This document shows, in pieces, positions 14,237 to 23,255 of a DNA stretch of 23,294 nucleotides. Position numbers and translations under genes: made by a program. The DNA lies in contig CATWBR010000013.1 in NCBI GenBank assembly GCA_958349075.1, positions 1-23,294 of the forward strand, in the 5' to 3' direction. Every line of letters begins with the position of its first letter. The stretch's first letter is position 1. The DNA is from an uncultured Clostridium sp. Lineage in GTDB: Bacteria; Bacillota; Clostridia; Lachnospirales; Lachnospiraceae. The notes under the pieces were generated by a model. The model did not search any database and was not told the origin of the DNA. It saw only the letters and a program-made list of their open reading frames with translations.

Positions 14237-14466
14237 ATTTTTGTAGTCTTGTAATTGACATAAGACATCCTCCGTTTCAGGCGGACCGTTTCAATACTTC
14301 ACACGGGTGGAATAAAACGGATTTGTTGCCTCGTATCCCCGCATTATCAAAGAAAAAACCGTCTGTTTCCTTCCGGAGAGAATTCCTCCATAAAGCAAAA
14401 TTGTACCGGATAAAATTCTAAAATAATCTTAGGGCCTGTTTTAAATGATGCTGTAACCAATGGTGC
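14237..14466. promoter_or_regulatory. likely upstream activator region of the sigma-54 promoter
   Basis: This stretch lies between the -24 box and the terminator of the activator gene and holds no coding sequence I can support. It contains CCGTTTCA twice, 14 bases apart (14272-14279 and 14286-14293), and a near-palindrome GGAGAGAATTCCTCC (14375-14389) about 140 bases above the promoter, a usual distance for enhancer sites. Neither is proven; both are candidates only. Confidence 0.35.
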
Positions 14467-14523
14467 AAAAAGAAAGTGGCTGAAAAACCGGTTTTTCAAA
14501 GACCAGTTTTTCAGCCACTTTCT
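14467..14523 (-). terminator. terminator of the sigma-54 activator gene
   Basis: AGAAAGTGGCTGAAAAAC (14471-14488) pairs perfectly with GTTTTTCAGCCACTTTCT (14506-14523). After one mismatch, GGT/ACC extends the stem. On the minus strand the stem ends in TTTCTTTTT, giving a U-run. It lies 26 bases after the activator stop codon and insulates the sigma-54 promoter downstream. Confidence 0.9.
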
Positions 14524-14548
14524 CACAATTATCTTTCATAACTATTTT

Positions 14549-16612
14549 CTATAACGATTGAAGTAAATCCCGCAGCTTATCATTTGCCCGCTGCCCCAAA
14601 ACCGTAAGTTCCGTTCCGCTTCTTCCCGTATGAATCCGTACAAGTCCGTATGACTGAAGCGTCTTCAGATACATCCGCACTTCCTGTTCACCGATGGAAA
14701 TCCCCTTTGCCTCCAGGCTGCGGCTGATTCCCTGCCTTCCCTGTTTTACCCCTGCCTGCTTGTTGTAATACAAAAGTGACAGTATGGAGGCGTGCCCTTC
14801 AAGACGCGGACGCTCCTGGATAAGGAAGTGTTCAAGCAGGGGATCTTCCTTCGGCTCCTCCGCCTCTTCCGGCCGGCTGTCCAGTTGGGATTTGGCGTCC
14901 TCCAGAGTGATAATTTCTTTTCCCAGATAGGAAAGCCGTTCAACAAAGTTCCCCAGCTCCCGCACATTTCCATGCCACGGATATGTGGTCAGGTACTCAA
15001 CCGCATCCTCTGAAAGGGTAAATTCTGCACCCATCCGGGAACGGAAATCCTCTATCAGCAGCGCTATGTCTTCTCTCCTCTCCTGCAGCGGCGGTATTTC
15101 AACGGAGAGGACATTCAGCCGGTAATACAGATCCTCCCGGAACTTGTCCTGCCTCACCAAATCCAGCAGACGTTTGTTGCTGGCGGATATGATTCGGACA
15201 TCAATACTGATGACATTGTCTCCCCCGACCCGGATTACTTCCTTTTCCTGCAGGACACGCAGAATCCGGGCCTGAAGCGCCAGATCCATCTCACCAATCT
15301 CATCCAGAAACAGCGTTCCTTTGTGGGCAAGCTCAAAGTATCCCGCCTTGCCGCCCTTTTTAGCCCCGGTAAACGCTCCCTCACTGTAGCCGAAAAGCTC
15401 ACTCTCCAGCAGACTCTCGGGGATGGAGGCACAGTTGATGGCAATAAAGGGATAATCCTTCCTCGAGGATGCATTGTGGATTGACTGGGCAAAAAGCTCT
15501 TTTCCGGTTCCGCTCTGCCCGTAAATCACAATCGAGGAGGAAGACCGGGCCATCCGCCCCACCGTATCTTTGAGCTGCTGCATCTTCGGGTTCTGTGTCC
15601 TTAAATCGGTAAAGTCATGTTTTGCCACATGCCCCTTAGAGATTAGCTGGCGGCGCACCTTATACTGGTTGAGTTCCACGTCCTTCAGGGTTTTTATCAT
15701 CAGGATGTATTCCCCTGCCGCGGAGGAACCGGTCAGCGGATAGATGGAAACGTCCATAAGCTGGTCCCGGACCGTCACCACCTGATCACGGATCGGCTCG
15801 GAAAGCTGTGTGATTTTAAGTTCGCTCAGTTCCGGAAGAAGCGTCTCCACCTGCTGCCCGATGGCCGACAGAGATTTTTTCCCCAGGAGATGCTCCGCAG
15901 AAGCGTTGACAAATGAAACCGTGCCGCTGCCCGTCAGAGTGATAATCCCCCCATCAAACACCTGCATGACGAGATCCAGCTTTCTCTCCTGCTCATGAAC
16001 CTGATCGAGTAACTGCTCAATTCCCAGATCCCCCTGGGCCAGGCTGCTGAAATACGCTTTCGCACAGTCGCTCTGCAGCATGGACGTAAGGTTCAGTTTT
16101 GCCGCCAGGTTCGCTATCGTGCGCATGGACAAAACCCTGTCGTGCAGATCCACAATATTCGTAACCCGGGGCGGAACCAATGCCTTTTCTCCGGGTGTGA
16201 TTGCCATTGTAAGAGGCGGTGTCACCTCGATTCCCGGATAAACCGGCAAAAGCTCGATATGGTTGATTCCCGAATTATGGATCATATTGATTGTTTCAAT
16301 GGCCATCTCCATTGTGGTGTTGACGAGCATCGCCTTCGTCCCCTCGGGAATGGAAAGGAGCCTGTTAATTGCGCTCTTTCTCAGTGTGATATCCGCAATA
16401 ATGACGTGTCTGCAGTCGCGCAGCCTCGACTCGATCAGGGTATATATGGCGTGTGTGGATATCAGGACCACATCGGCGGAAATGTTCCTGGGAAGATTCT
16501 CCTCCAGGGCATAAAGTTCCACGCGGACCGAACCGTCAAACAGGGCCAGAATCTGCTCCGCATAGATATTGGCCGTCCTCATTCCATGAGAAATAATCAC
16601 TACGGTTTTCAC
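14549..16612 (-). CDS. sigma-54-dependent transcriptional activator (PAS, AAA+, winged-helix C-terminus)
   Basis: The 687-residue protein has an N-terminal sensor-like domain (about 1-165; PrpR-N-like or related, not firmly identified), a PAS domain (about 210-310), and a sigma-54 AAA+ domain. The AAA+ domain has Walker A GQSGTGKE (365-372), the sigma-54-contacting GAFTGA loop (412-417), Walker B LFLDEIG (434-440) and the WHGNVREL block. The end (about 609-680: GISRSLEAKGISIGEQEVRM, LQSYGLVRIHTGRSG) looks like a winged helix, not the usual Fis-type helix-turn-helix. I chose the GTG at 16612 because AGGAGG lies 8 bases upstream; a longer ATG frame to 16720 would cover the promoter. It very likely activates the sigma-54 promoter at 14221-14236. 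Confidence 0.92.
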   Translation of the reverse strand: MKTVVIISHGMRTANIYAEQILALFDGSVRVELYALEENLPRNISADVVLISTHAIYTLIESRLRDCRHVIIADITLRKSAINRLLSIPEGTKAMLVNTTMEMAIETINMIHNSGINHIELLPVYPGIEVTPPLTMAITPGEKALVPPRVTNIVDLHDRVLSMRTIANLAAKLNLTSMLQSDCAKAYFSSLAQGDLGIEQLLDQVHEQERKLDLVMQVFDGGIITLTGSGTVSFVNASAEHLLGKKSLSAIGQQVETLLPELSELKITQLSEPIRDQVVTVRDQLMDVSIYPLTGSSAAGEYILMIKTLKDVELNQYKVRRQLISKGHVAKHDFTDLRTQNPKMQQLKDTVGRMARSSSSIVIYGQSGTGKELFAQSIHNASSRKDYPFIAINCASIPESLLESELFGYSEGAFTGAKKGGKAGYFELAHKGTLFLDEIGEMDLALQARILRVLQEKEVIRVGGDNVISIDVRIISASNKRLLDLVRQDKFREDLYYRLNVLSVEIPPLQERREDIALLIEDFRSRMGAEFTLSEDAVEYLTTYPWHGNVRELGNFVERLSYLGKEIITLEDAKSQLDSRPEEAEEPKEDPLLEHFLIQERPRLEGHASILSLLYYNKQAGVKQGRQGISRSLEAKGISIGEQEVRMYLKTLQSYGLVRIHTGRSGTELTVLGQRANDKLRDLLQSL

Positions 16613-16691
16613 TGTATCTTTCCTCCTGCTTTCCACTTCTGTAATACTTGATGCAGCTGTAAAAGTTTCGAATTGCCGTTGACATTTGTTT

Positions 16692-16720
16692 ATTTTATCA
16701 GTTATTGGGGGGTATTGCAA
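16692..16720 (-). promoter_or_regulatory. candidate sigma-A promoter of the activator gene
   Basis: On the minus strand TTGCAA (16720-16715) and TAAAAT (16697-16692) are separated by exactly 17 bases, a good vegetative promoter 80 bases before the GTG start. This also supports the shorter start codon, because the longer frame would begin inside the -35 box. Confidence 0.6.
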
Positions 16721-16811
16721 TGAGACGGGGATTTAACTGCAGGGGGCTCTCCTGAAATCGGGCTGTATCTGGACGGGGCGGAATTGGAATTCCATTAATC
16801 TTTCTTATACA

Positions 16812-16847
16812 AAAAATCGCTGAAGTCACACGACCTCAGCGATTTTT
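16812..16847. terminator. bidirectional terminator after the AraC-type gene
   Basis: AAAAATCGCTGA (16812-16823) pairs with TCAGCGATTTTT (16836-16847), and GTC/GAC continue inward after a mismatch. A/T runs on both sides give U-runs on either strand. It lies 46 bases after the minus-strand AraC gene stop. No other feature was seen in 16721-16811. Confidence 0.85.
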
Positions 16848-16893
16848 CTTTTCAGGGAGTTTTTTTACAGCCCATCCCGCCTGCAGACTGCTT

Positions 16894-17772
16894 TTATTTA
16901 ACCGCCAGCATCTCAATATATCCCCTGCTGCCGATTGGTTCCAATTGGATTCTCGGATTTTCTTCATCCCATGTATACCCGGTCACGGAGAGGTTATATC
17001 TTCTGATTGCCTCCCTGACCTCATCGATGGCCAGGCAGTAGTCTTCCTCTGCAAACGGCTCGCCCTGGAACATCATATACTTTGCCTCCGGCAGGTCCAG
17101 CGCCTCAAAGCCCTCCGGTACAATGCCGTCGTAGTCACAAGGCACTTCCACTCCCTGTACATACTCCGAGGTTCCCGGTTTTATGAATCTATGCGGCAGC
17201 CACATGCAGACGGGTTCCCCGCTGATCGATTTAATGCTCTGGAGCAGCCCCCAGACATCACAGCCGACCTCCTCACAGTAGGCAAAATAATCATCCGCCT
17301 TAACGCCCCTCTTAATGATGACCCTGCGGGCCGGTTTCTCAATTACCTGGATGAATACATTCTTTAAATTTTCCATATCCGTTCTCCTTTTAATGTTTCT
17401 GAACTTCACGCCGTACGGAGTGAAGAGATATAAGGGAACCGGATTCAATGCATATTCCCGGGGGTTGCAGCCAAACTCCCGCAGAAACGCCCTCTGGTAT
17501 CCGTCCACGCTGCCAAATCCCATTTCAAAAGCCACATCAACAATGCGGCACGAATTATCCCTGAGCTTAAGCGCCGACTCCGACAGACGCATCCTGCGGA
17601 TATAATCGGCCGGTGTGATTCCAACCTGTTGTGTAAACAGGCGGTAGGAATACCAGGGTGAAAACAGGGAAACCCGGGACAGCTTCGCCAGTGTGATGTT
17701 TTCTTTCAGATGCTCCTGAATATAATCCTGCATTCTCTGGACCGCATCAATCTGTTCCTGTATGTCTCTCAC
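16894..17772 (-). CDS. AraC-family regulator with GyrI-like effector-binding domain
   Basis: The 292-residue protein begins with a double helix-turn-helix of the AraC/XylS type (about 8-110: LAKLSRVSLFSPWYSYRLFT, then IVDVAFEMGFGSVDGYQRAF and FGCNPREY). A GyrI/Rob-like small-molecule-binding domain follows (about 130-292). This N-terminal-HTH plus C-terminal-GyrI layout resembles Rob and many Firmicutes regulators of drug or metabolite responses. The start is uncertain: the GTG at 17772 overlaps the AAGGAGG ribosome site, and the next ATG (17733) would cut into the first helices. A TATAAT at 17792-17787 on the minus strand is a possible -10 box without a clear -35. It is 97 bases downstream of the glycosyltransferase gene, with no terminator seen between, so read-through is possible. 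Target genes are unknown. Confidence 0.87.
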   Translation of the reverse strand: MRDIQEQIDAVQRMQDYIQEHLKENITLAKLSRVSLFSPWYSYRLFTQQVGITPADYIRRMRLSESALKLRDNSCRIVDVAFEMGFGSVDGYQRAFLREFGCNPREYALNPVPLYLFTPYGVKFRNIKRRTDMENLKNVFIQVIEKPARRVIIKRGVKADDYFAYCEEVGCDVWGLLQSIKSISGEPVCMWLPHRFIKPGTSEYVQGVEVPCDYDGIVPEGFEALDLPEAKYMMFQGEPFAEEDYCLAIDEVREAIRRYNLSVTGYTWDEENPRIQLEPIGSRGYIEMLAVK

Positions 17773-17869
17773 CTCCTTACCTGTGCATTATAGGATAAAC
17801 GGAAAAATACCGCTCGACTATATTTGCTGTCTTTCAATCCGATTCTTTGCATCTTCCTCAAAAGGCAGT

Positions 17870-20800
17870 TTAATTTTCAAAATCTTCCCGGATTACTTCC
17901 CACGCCGCATCCACGCTGAAATAATCCTTAATATACTCCTGGGTCCGCCCGCAGAGTCCGCTAAGCCGCTTCTCATCGCAGTAAAGCTCCGTCACCGCTT
18001 TTGCAAAATCCTCCGGCTTATCTTCCACAATCAGCACATCCTCCACACCCGGGATACCCTCGCTGCCCACGGAGGTGGTCACAATGGGGGCGCCGTTGTA
18101 GATGGCCTCGACCACCTTTCCCTTCACTCCCGCGCCGTACCGGAGCGGCACAACGACAATCCGGCAATTGCGGTAAAGCTCGGACAGCTCTTCCTCCGAG
18201 ACAAACCCCCTGACAATAATTCCGCTTCCGGGCCGCTCCAGTGCTTTTATCTCCTCGGTCACCCGGGAACCTACAACGTAGAAATTCACATCCAGTTTTT
18301 CCCTTATCAGCGGGAAGACCTCTTCTGCAAACCACAGCACTGCATCCGCATTCGGCGGGTGGGCAAATCCTCCCACGAACAGAAGGCCTTCCCTTTTTGC
18401 AAAGTCCATATTCAGGTTTTCCAGGAAGGTATCGTACACATAGGCGGTGATCGCCTTTACATTGATCGCATCATCCACATCGCGGATGGCCTCTTCCTCC
18501 ACAACCGACGGATAATAGGAGACGGCCGCCTTGTGCATCAGCGTAAATTCGATGGATTTCCAGTACTCGGAATCTCTCTTTTTCTGCACGTCACCGGTCA
18601 GTTCATACTCCCTGAACTCTCTCAGGAAATGGAGATCATGACCGTAGTAAATAATCTTAATGCCGGTATGTTCCGCAATATAGTCCACATATTTTGCAGC
18701 AATATGGGGGCGGTTCAGATAGGCTACGCTGATCTCTTTTCCATTCTTATCCAGCCAGTCCCAGATGCCGGTCAGATACTCCTGTCCGTAAAGAACCTCG
18801 ATGCCCATCTGCTGTAAAACCGTTGTGTAAGGTTCCTCATGGAGATAATTGTCCCCCACAAACTTCACCACATATCCCTTTTTCAAAAACATCTTCAGAT
18901 ACTGGAATGTAGTTTTGGAGCCGGCGTCTTTATCAAACGTGGGAACATAATGATCCACGACCAGGATGACGGGTTTTCCCATACTTCTCTCCCGCGCGCG
19001 GAATGGGTTCGGATTACCGGTGTTGACACACTGGTTTTTAAACTCCTCTTTCCACTTTTCCTTAAGTTTCTCACTGTTTTCCACCTGATACCGCTTAAGT
19101 CCCTCGCCGTTTACATCCGTTCCGTTACTGACTCCCTCATAATGAATTACCTTTGAGAGCGGCTGATAAACCACTCTGTATCCGGCCTTTCTGACCTCAA
19201 AGGCCAGATCCGAATCCTCACAGTAGGCCGGTGCATAACGCTCGTCGAAACCGCCAATCTGTTTCCACAGTTCATTGGAAAGCAGGATGGCTGCGCCCGA
19301 GATGTAATCCACATCCTTCACATAGTTATATTCCGCCTTATCCGGATTGTCGAGACGGCCGTAATTCCATCCGGAACCGTCGCTCCAGATAATACCTCCG
19401 GCTTCCTGGAGACGGCCGTCGGGGTAAACTAACTTGGAACCGACCATTCCGATGGAAGAATCGGACCGGATCAGATTTACCAGAGAACTGAGCCAGCCCT
19501 CCGTCACCTGCGTATCGTTATTCAGAAACATCACATAACGGCCTCTTGCCGATTTGGCCGCATGATTGCAGTTTCTTAAAAATCCCTGATTGGTTTCATT
19601 CCTGCAAATCGTAATATTGGAGACAAACTCTCCAAGATGCTCCGTCGCATCGGCTGACACATCATCGGCTATCAGAATCTCATAGCTTACATCCCTGGTG
19701 TGTTCCAGAATAGAAGCCAGACAGAGGTAGGTATAGTGAATCTGGTTGTACACCGGGATAACAATCGATACTTCCGGGCTCTCCTGCACAGGAAAATCAA
19801 GTTTCCCATACTGAAGGTACTCCTCCCCGATTTCAAAGTCTCCCTTGATTCGGTTCTTCCCTTCCTCCGACGTATACATTCCGATGTATCTGACCGGATG
19901 AAACAGCGTATTTTTCCAGTACCCCAGAATCTTACGCTTTCTGGTCCCTTTCGGATAGGCTCTGTTAAAGGCCTGTCCCAATTTTCGTTTTATCTTAAAT
20001 ATGACTGCCTCGTGGCGGTTTAAATAGGTCAGGGTTTTACCCATCTCAGAGGTTTCACGGCGCAGATCGGCGATGATCACTTCCAGGTTCGCCACATGGT
20101 TATTTGTCAGACGCTGAACCTCCTGTACCTTTTTAAGCGCCGTGTCCTTCTCAGAAATCTCCGCCCTGAGCTGCTCGATCCGTTCTCTGGCGAGTTCCAG
20201 CTCTCTATCCACCTGCTTAAGCTCGGCGAGTGTCTTCGTCTTCACCATAAAGTCTTCCTGGTATGTCCTCTGGTTCTCCCCATGGACATACTCCTGGAAA
20301 CTGCGCTCCATTTTTTCATAAAGGGGAAGCCTCTTCTCCTCTATGCCGAATTCCTTTAAAAATGAGGCCTGATCCTTAAATTTTCCGCCGATAATGCTCT
20401 GATACTGCCTGTAGAAATAGTGGAGCGTCCTGTACTTAACGAAACCGGCCGGAACCGGAAACAGAAACACCCACTCATAATCGAGGGCATAGACTCCCTC
20501 CTCCGTCACCAGCATATTTTCAAACAGGGCATCAATGTTGGAAGCGGCATAGGACGGTCCTGTCTCCTCCACCTCCACCGGCTCGCCTGCCGATGCGAAC
20601 ACCTCCATAAATTCCGGCGTCACATGAAAATCCGAGATAAATTCCGGCTTGATATCGTAGATAAGCTCCATTCCTCTCTTTACGGCTCCGATAATATCGC
20701 CTGAGGCCAGTTCCTCCCCTAAAAGCTCCGCCATCGTCCTCCCCTGCAGATACTCAAAGCGGGCGGTCCTTCCGTCTTCGGACACTTCCGGTTTCACCAG

Positions 20801-20989
20801 CTTAATACTCCCGTTCTGGCTGGTCAGAAGATTATATTTCTCATCAAACGAGCGGATATGCGGAATTCCCTCCTCACAAAGGGCGGTCTTTTCGACAAAA
20901 CGCGTTCCGTTTTCCTCCAGAATCTGTGTCTTAATCTGGAATTTTTCCTGCCTCGTCCTGTTATATTTAACAAACCTTAACTCTGACAC
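17870..20989 (-). CDS. multidomain glycosyltransferase: kinase-like domain + coiled coil + GT2 + GT4
   Basis: The 1039-residue protein contains, in order, four parts. (1) An N-terminal region (about 1-245) resembles protein/aminoglycoside-kinase folds: FEYLQGRTMAELL as hinge, then NIDALFENML (D153, N158) and LDYEW (D170), which fit the catalytic D-x4-N and the DFG-like Asp. (2) A coiled coil (about 255-325). (3) A GT2 domain (about 405-650) with SIVIPVYNQ, the metal-binding LNNDTQ (489-494), and CEDSDLAFEVRKAG as the ED motif. (4) A GT4 GT-B domain (about 670-1035) with FVGGFAHPPNADA and EAIYNGAPIVTTSVGSEGI. It should add at least two sugars to a surface polysaccharide at the cytoplasmic face. 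The start is a GTG at 20989, with AGGAGA about 10 bases before it. It follows the methyltransferase and ABC genes in the same orientation. Confidence 0.87.
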   Translation of the reverse strand: MSELRFVKYNRTRQEKFQIKTQILEENGTRFVEKTALCEEGIPHIRSFDEKYNLLTSQNGSIKLVKPEVSEDGRTARFEYLQGRTMAELLGEELASGDIIGAVKRGMELIYDIKPEFISDFHVTPEFMEVFASAGEPVEVEETGPSYAASNIDALFENMLVTEEGVYALDYEWVFLFPVPAGFVKYRTLHYFYRQYQSIIGGKFKDQASFLKEFGIEEKRLPLYEKMERSFQEYVHGENQRTYQEDFMVKTKTLAELKQVDRELELARERIEQLRAEISEKDTALKKVQEVQRLTNNHVANLEVIIADLRRETSEMGKTLTYLNRHEAVIFKIKRKLGQAFNRAYPKGTRKRKILGYWKNTLFHPVRYIGMYTSEEGKNRIKGDFEIGEEYLQYGKLDFPVQESPEVSIVIPVYNQIHYTYLCLASILEHTRDVSYEILIADDVSADATEHLGEFVSNITICRNETNQGFLRNCNHAAKSARGRYVMFLNNDTQVTEGWLSSLVNLIRSDSSIGMVGSKLVYPDGRLQEAGGIIWSDGSGWNYGRLDNPDKAEYNYVKDVDYISGAAILLSNELWKQIGGFDERYAPAYCEDSDLAFEVRKAGYRVVYQPLSKVIHYEGVSNGTDVNGEGLKRYQVENSEKLKEKWKEEFKNQCVNTGNPNPFRARERSMGKPVILVVDHYVPTFDKDAGSKTTFQYLKMFLKKGYVVKFVGDNYLHEEPYTTVLQQMGIEVLYGQEYLTGIWDWLDKNGKEISVAYLNRPHIAAKYVDYIAEHTGIKIIYYGHDLHFLREFREYELTGDVQKKRDSEYWKSIEFTLMHKAAVSYYPSVVEEEAIRDVDDAINVKAITAYVYDTFLENLNMDFAKREGLLFVGGFAHPPNADAVLWFAEEVFPLIREKLDVNFYVVGSRVTEEIKALERPGSGIIVRGFVSEEELSELYRNCRIVVVPLRYGAGVKGKVVEAIYNGAPIVTTSVGSEGIPGVEDVLIVEDKPEDFAKAVTELYCDEKRLSGLCGRTQEYIKDYFSVDAAWEVIREDFEN

Positions 20990-21031
20990 GGTGTCTGTTC
21001 TCCTTTTTTATTGTTACGGGCATCCGGCATT

Positions 21032-21886
21032 CTACCGGCCCCCTTCGGTCCATATCACGAGAAAAGAATTCGCGAAATTCTCAAACTGGCCGTCCCCGCA
21101 GGCGGCGTCGTATGCGGCTCCCACGTCCATCAGCAGATATTCAGGATAATCGTAGAGCGCCGGCATTCCGGTCAAATCTCCCTTTTTCGGCAGATATTGT
21201 TCGGAATAGACGGAAGATGGAAGTCGGTAATCCGGCATTGGATAATAGAATCTTCCGCCCTCCAGATACTTCTCCAGTTCCCGCTTCGTCACGCTCACGG
21301 CGTCTCTCTGCGCACCGGCAAAATACTTAAGTCCAAACCGGTTACAGGCCGCAAGAATCAGCGTTCCGCCCGGCGCCAGAAGCTGTCTGGCCGCCCGTAT
21401 CTGCGCCCCAAGCGGCTCCTGTCCTTTTGCCCGGCTGCCGGCCCGCAGGGATCCGATCATCGTCACATAGCGGAACCTGCCGTGATTCACAGTGTTTTCG
21501 GTATATTCTTCCAGACTGCCGGCTATCAACCTGAGTCCGGAATTTTCCTGATATCTGGTTTTTACCACTAAAAGGCTCTCCTCCGACTCATCGAGGACCG
21601 TCACATCTCCCGTCCTTCTTAAAAACAGGCCGGTCAGCGCACCGAAATCGGCCCCCACCTGGAGGAGCGGTCCGCCTGGTTTAAAGGCATACCACTCCAG
21701 CAGGTTTTCCCGCAGCGGAGCCAGCGCATAGAGGTAATCCAGCCGTTTATTTTCCTTTAAAGCCCTCTTTACATCCATGCCCGTATCCGTCATATATTTG
21801 TCAATCAGATTCAGGATTTCACCGTTCAGGCTTTTTTTCTGTTTTCTGATTGTTTTTCCGTTTGCATTGCTGCTTAATTTCTCCAT
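21032..21886 (-). CDS. SAM-dependent methyltransferase-like protein of the surface polysaccharide cluster
   Basis: The 284-residue product has a Rossmann-type methyltransferase core. LLQVGADFGALTGLFLRR (74-91) stands for motif I, VTVLDES (95-101) for the acidic end of strand 2, and LLAPGGTLILAACNRFGLKYFAGA (169-192) for the strand-5 region. Motif I is degenerate (VGADFGALT, against the common GxGxG), so SAM binding is likely but not certain. The first 50 residues are basic and polar, without a membrane segment. I chose ATG 21886, with AAGGAGA about 9 bases before it, and the TAA of the upstream ABC gene overlaps that ribosome site, showing tight coupling; a longer frame to 21958 would overlap the ABC gene. 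It may methylate a glycan end or intermediate before export. Confidence 0.75.
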   Translation of the reverse strand: MEKLSSNANGKTIRKQKKSLNGEILNLIDKYMTDTGMDVKRALKENKRLDYLYALAPLRENLLEWYAFKPGGPLLQVGADFGALTGLFLRRTGDVTVLDESEESLLVVKTRYQENSGLRLIAGSLEEYTENTVNHGRFRYVTMIGSLRAGSRAKGQEPLGAQIRAARQLLAPGGTLILAACNRFGLKYFAGAQRDAVSVTKRELEKYLEGGRFYYPMPDYRLPSSVYSEQYLPKKGDLTGMPALYDYPEYLLMDVGAAYDAACGDGQFENFANSFLVIWTEGGR

Positions 21887-21899
21887 CTTACGGGTCTCC

Positions 21900-23255
21900 T
21901 TACACATTGATGTCCACAAGTACCGCTTCCACTTCCGGCTCCATATCATAGACTCCAACCGTGTTTTTATTGGAAATCACGGTGATGTTTACCACATCGT
22001 AAAGCCGGTGGTACACTACATGTTCTCCGTTTTCAAAACCGGTACAGCTCATTGACAGAAGGTATTCCCCGCCCTGAAGCGTCATCTTCTGCGTAAATGC
22101 CACCTCATAGACATCGCCTTTTTTAACCGGCTTTATGTCGGTTCCTTCAAAAAGGGTATTGGTGCCGGTCAGGTCGTTGCCCTTCTTGTCTTTGATCGTG
22201 TAAGTAAAAATGGGAGCCTGTATGGCATCATTAAACCGGATCTTCTCCTTGATCGTAAACGATTCGCCCTTCAATAGGAGATTTGTGATATTGCCCCTCT
22301 GGTCAATCAGGCCCATATCAAATATTTCCGCCCTTCCGTCCCCGTATTCCTCGCGGTTTGCATTGACCGTCAGTTTGTTCCGCATAAGAGCAGAACCTGT
22401 CCCCTTGTCTGTGGAAGCTGAGTCTTCTCCTGCTTCCCCGGCTCCCATCTCGGCCAGCACAACCTTCTCTCCGGAAAAGTCGCTCATCTGTGCGAGTTCC
22501 TCCCTCAGCGCCTCCATCTGGCCTGCCAGGATTTTCTTGTACATATCCACCATTTTGCCAGCGGAGCCTTCGGCGATAAATTCACCTCTGTTTAACAGGA
22601 TTACCTTATCGCAATATTTGATAATGCTGCCCATATCATGGGTAACCATGACGATTGTCGTCCCGTTTTTCCTGATCTCGTCCATCCTCCGATAGCACTT
22701 GGACTGGAAGAAAACATCGCCGACCGACAGAGCCTCATCCACAATCAGGATCTCTGGCTCCACATTGATCGCCAGCGCAAAAGCCAGCCGCACGAACATA
22801 CCGCTGGAATACGTCTTTACCGGCTGATAAACGAAATCACCGATGTCGGCAAAGTCCAGGATGTCCTGAAGCTTGGCCTCCATCTCTTTTCTGGAAAATC
22901 CCATCATCGTTCCGTTCATATAGATGTTCTCAATCCCGGTATAATCCATGTTAAATCCGGCTCCCAGTTCCAGAAGGGCCGATACCGTTCCGTCCACCAT
23001 CACCTGGCCAGACGTAGGCGTCAGGACTCCGGTGATAATTTTAAGTATTGTGGATTTACCGGAACCGTTCGTTCCAATGATTCCGATTGTCTGTCCCTTT
23101 TCCACGGAAAAAGATATATTGCTGAGGGCATAGAAGTCCTTATGGTACTCCTTATGACCGATATTCAGCGATTCCTTCAGACGGTCAATCGGTTTTTCAT
23201 ACAACCGATAGATTTTCGTCACATCTTTTATTTCAATTGCATATTCTGCAGCCAT
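21900..23255 (-). CDS. ABC transporter ATPase for polysaccharide export (Wzt/TagH type)
   Basis: The 451-residue protein has a complete nucleotide-binding domain (about 5-245). Walker A is GTNGSGKST (61-69), the ABC signature is YSSGMFVRLAFALA (149-162), Walker B is EILIVDEALSVGD (168-180), and the H-loop His is in VTHDMGS (204-210). A linker with a coiled tendency and an Asp/Gly/Ser-rich stretch (about 268-290) leads to an Ig-like C-terminal domain (about 305-428). This contains TGTNTLFEG and GGEYLLSMSC, like the Wzt C-terminal domain that binds the modified end of the polysaccharide in E. coli O8/O9a. It would power export of an undecaprenyl-linked glycan together with a permease expected beyond 23294. 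ATG 23255 has TTGGAGGAAAC directly upstream; a TTG at 23267 is inside this ribosome site. Confidence 0.92.
   Translation of the reverse strand: MAAEYAIEIKDVTKIYRLYEKPIDRLKESLNIGHKEYHKDFYALSNISFSVEKGQTIGIIGTNGSGKSTILKIITGVLTPTSGQVMVDGTVSALLELGAGFNMDYTGIENIYMNGTMMGFSRKEMEAKLQDILDFADIGDFVYQPVKTYSSGMFVRLAFALAINVEPEILIVDEALSVGDVFFQSKCYRRMDEIRKNGTTIVMVTHDMGSIIKYCDKVILLNRGEFIAEGSAGKMVDMYKKILAGQMEALREELAQMSDFSGEKVVLAEMGAGEAGEDSASTDKGTGSALMRNKLTVNANREEYGDGRAEIFDMGLIDQRGNITNLLLKGESFTIKEKIRFNDAIQAPIFTYTIKDKKGNDLTGTNTLFEGTDIKPVKKGDVYEVAFTQKMTLQGGEYLLSMSCTGFENGEHVVYHRLYDVVNITVISNKNTVGVYDMEPEVEAVLVDINV

Noticed and set aside
16698..16720. Possible sigma-54 promoter near the TTGGGGGGTATTGC sequence upstream of the activator gene
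   Set aside because: The spacing between GG and GC does not fit GG-N10-GC, and the same bases form a good sigma-A promoter on the minus strand.
17762..18817. A 351-residue plus-strand open frame overlapping the GT4 part of the large glycosyltransferase
   Set aside because: It runs across the intergenic gap and the opposite strand of a clearly conserved GT4 domain; composition is shadow-like and no motif was found.
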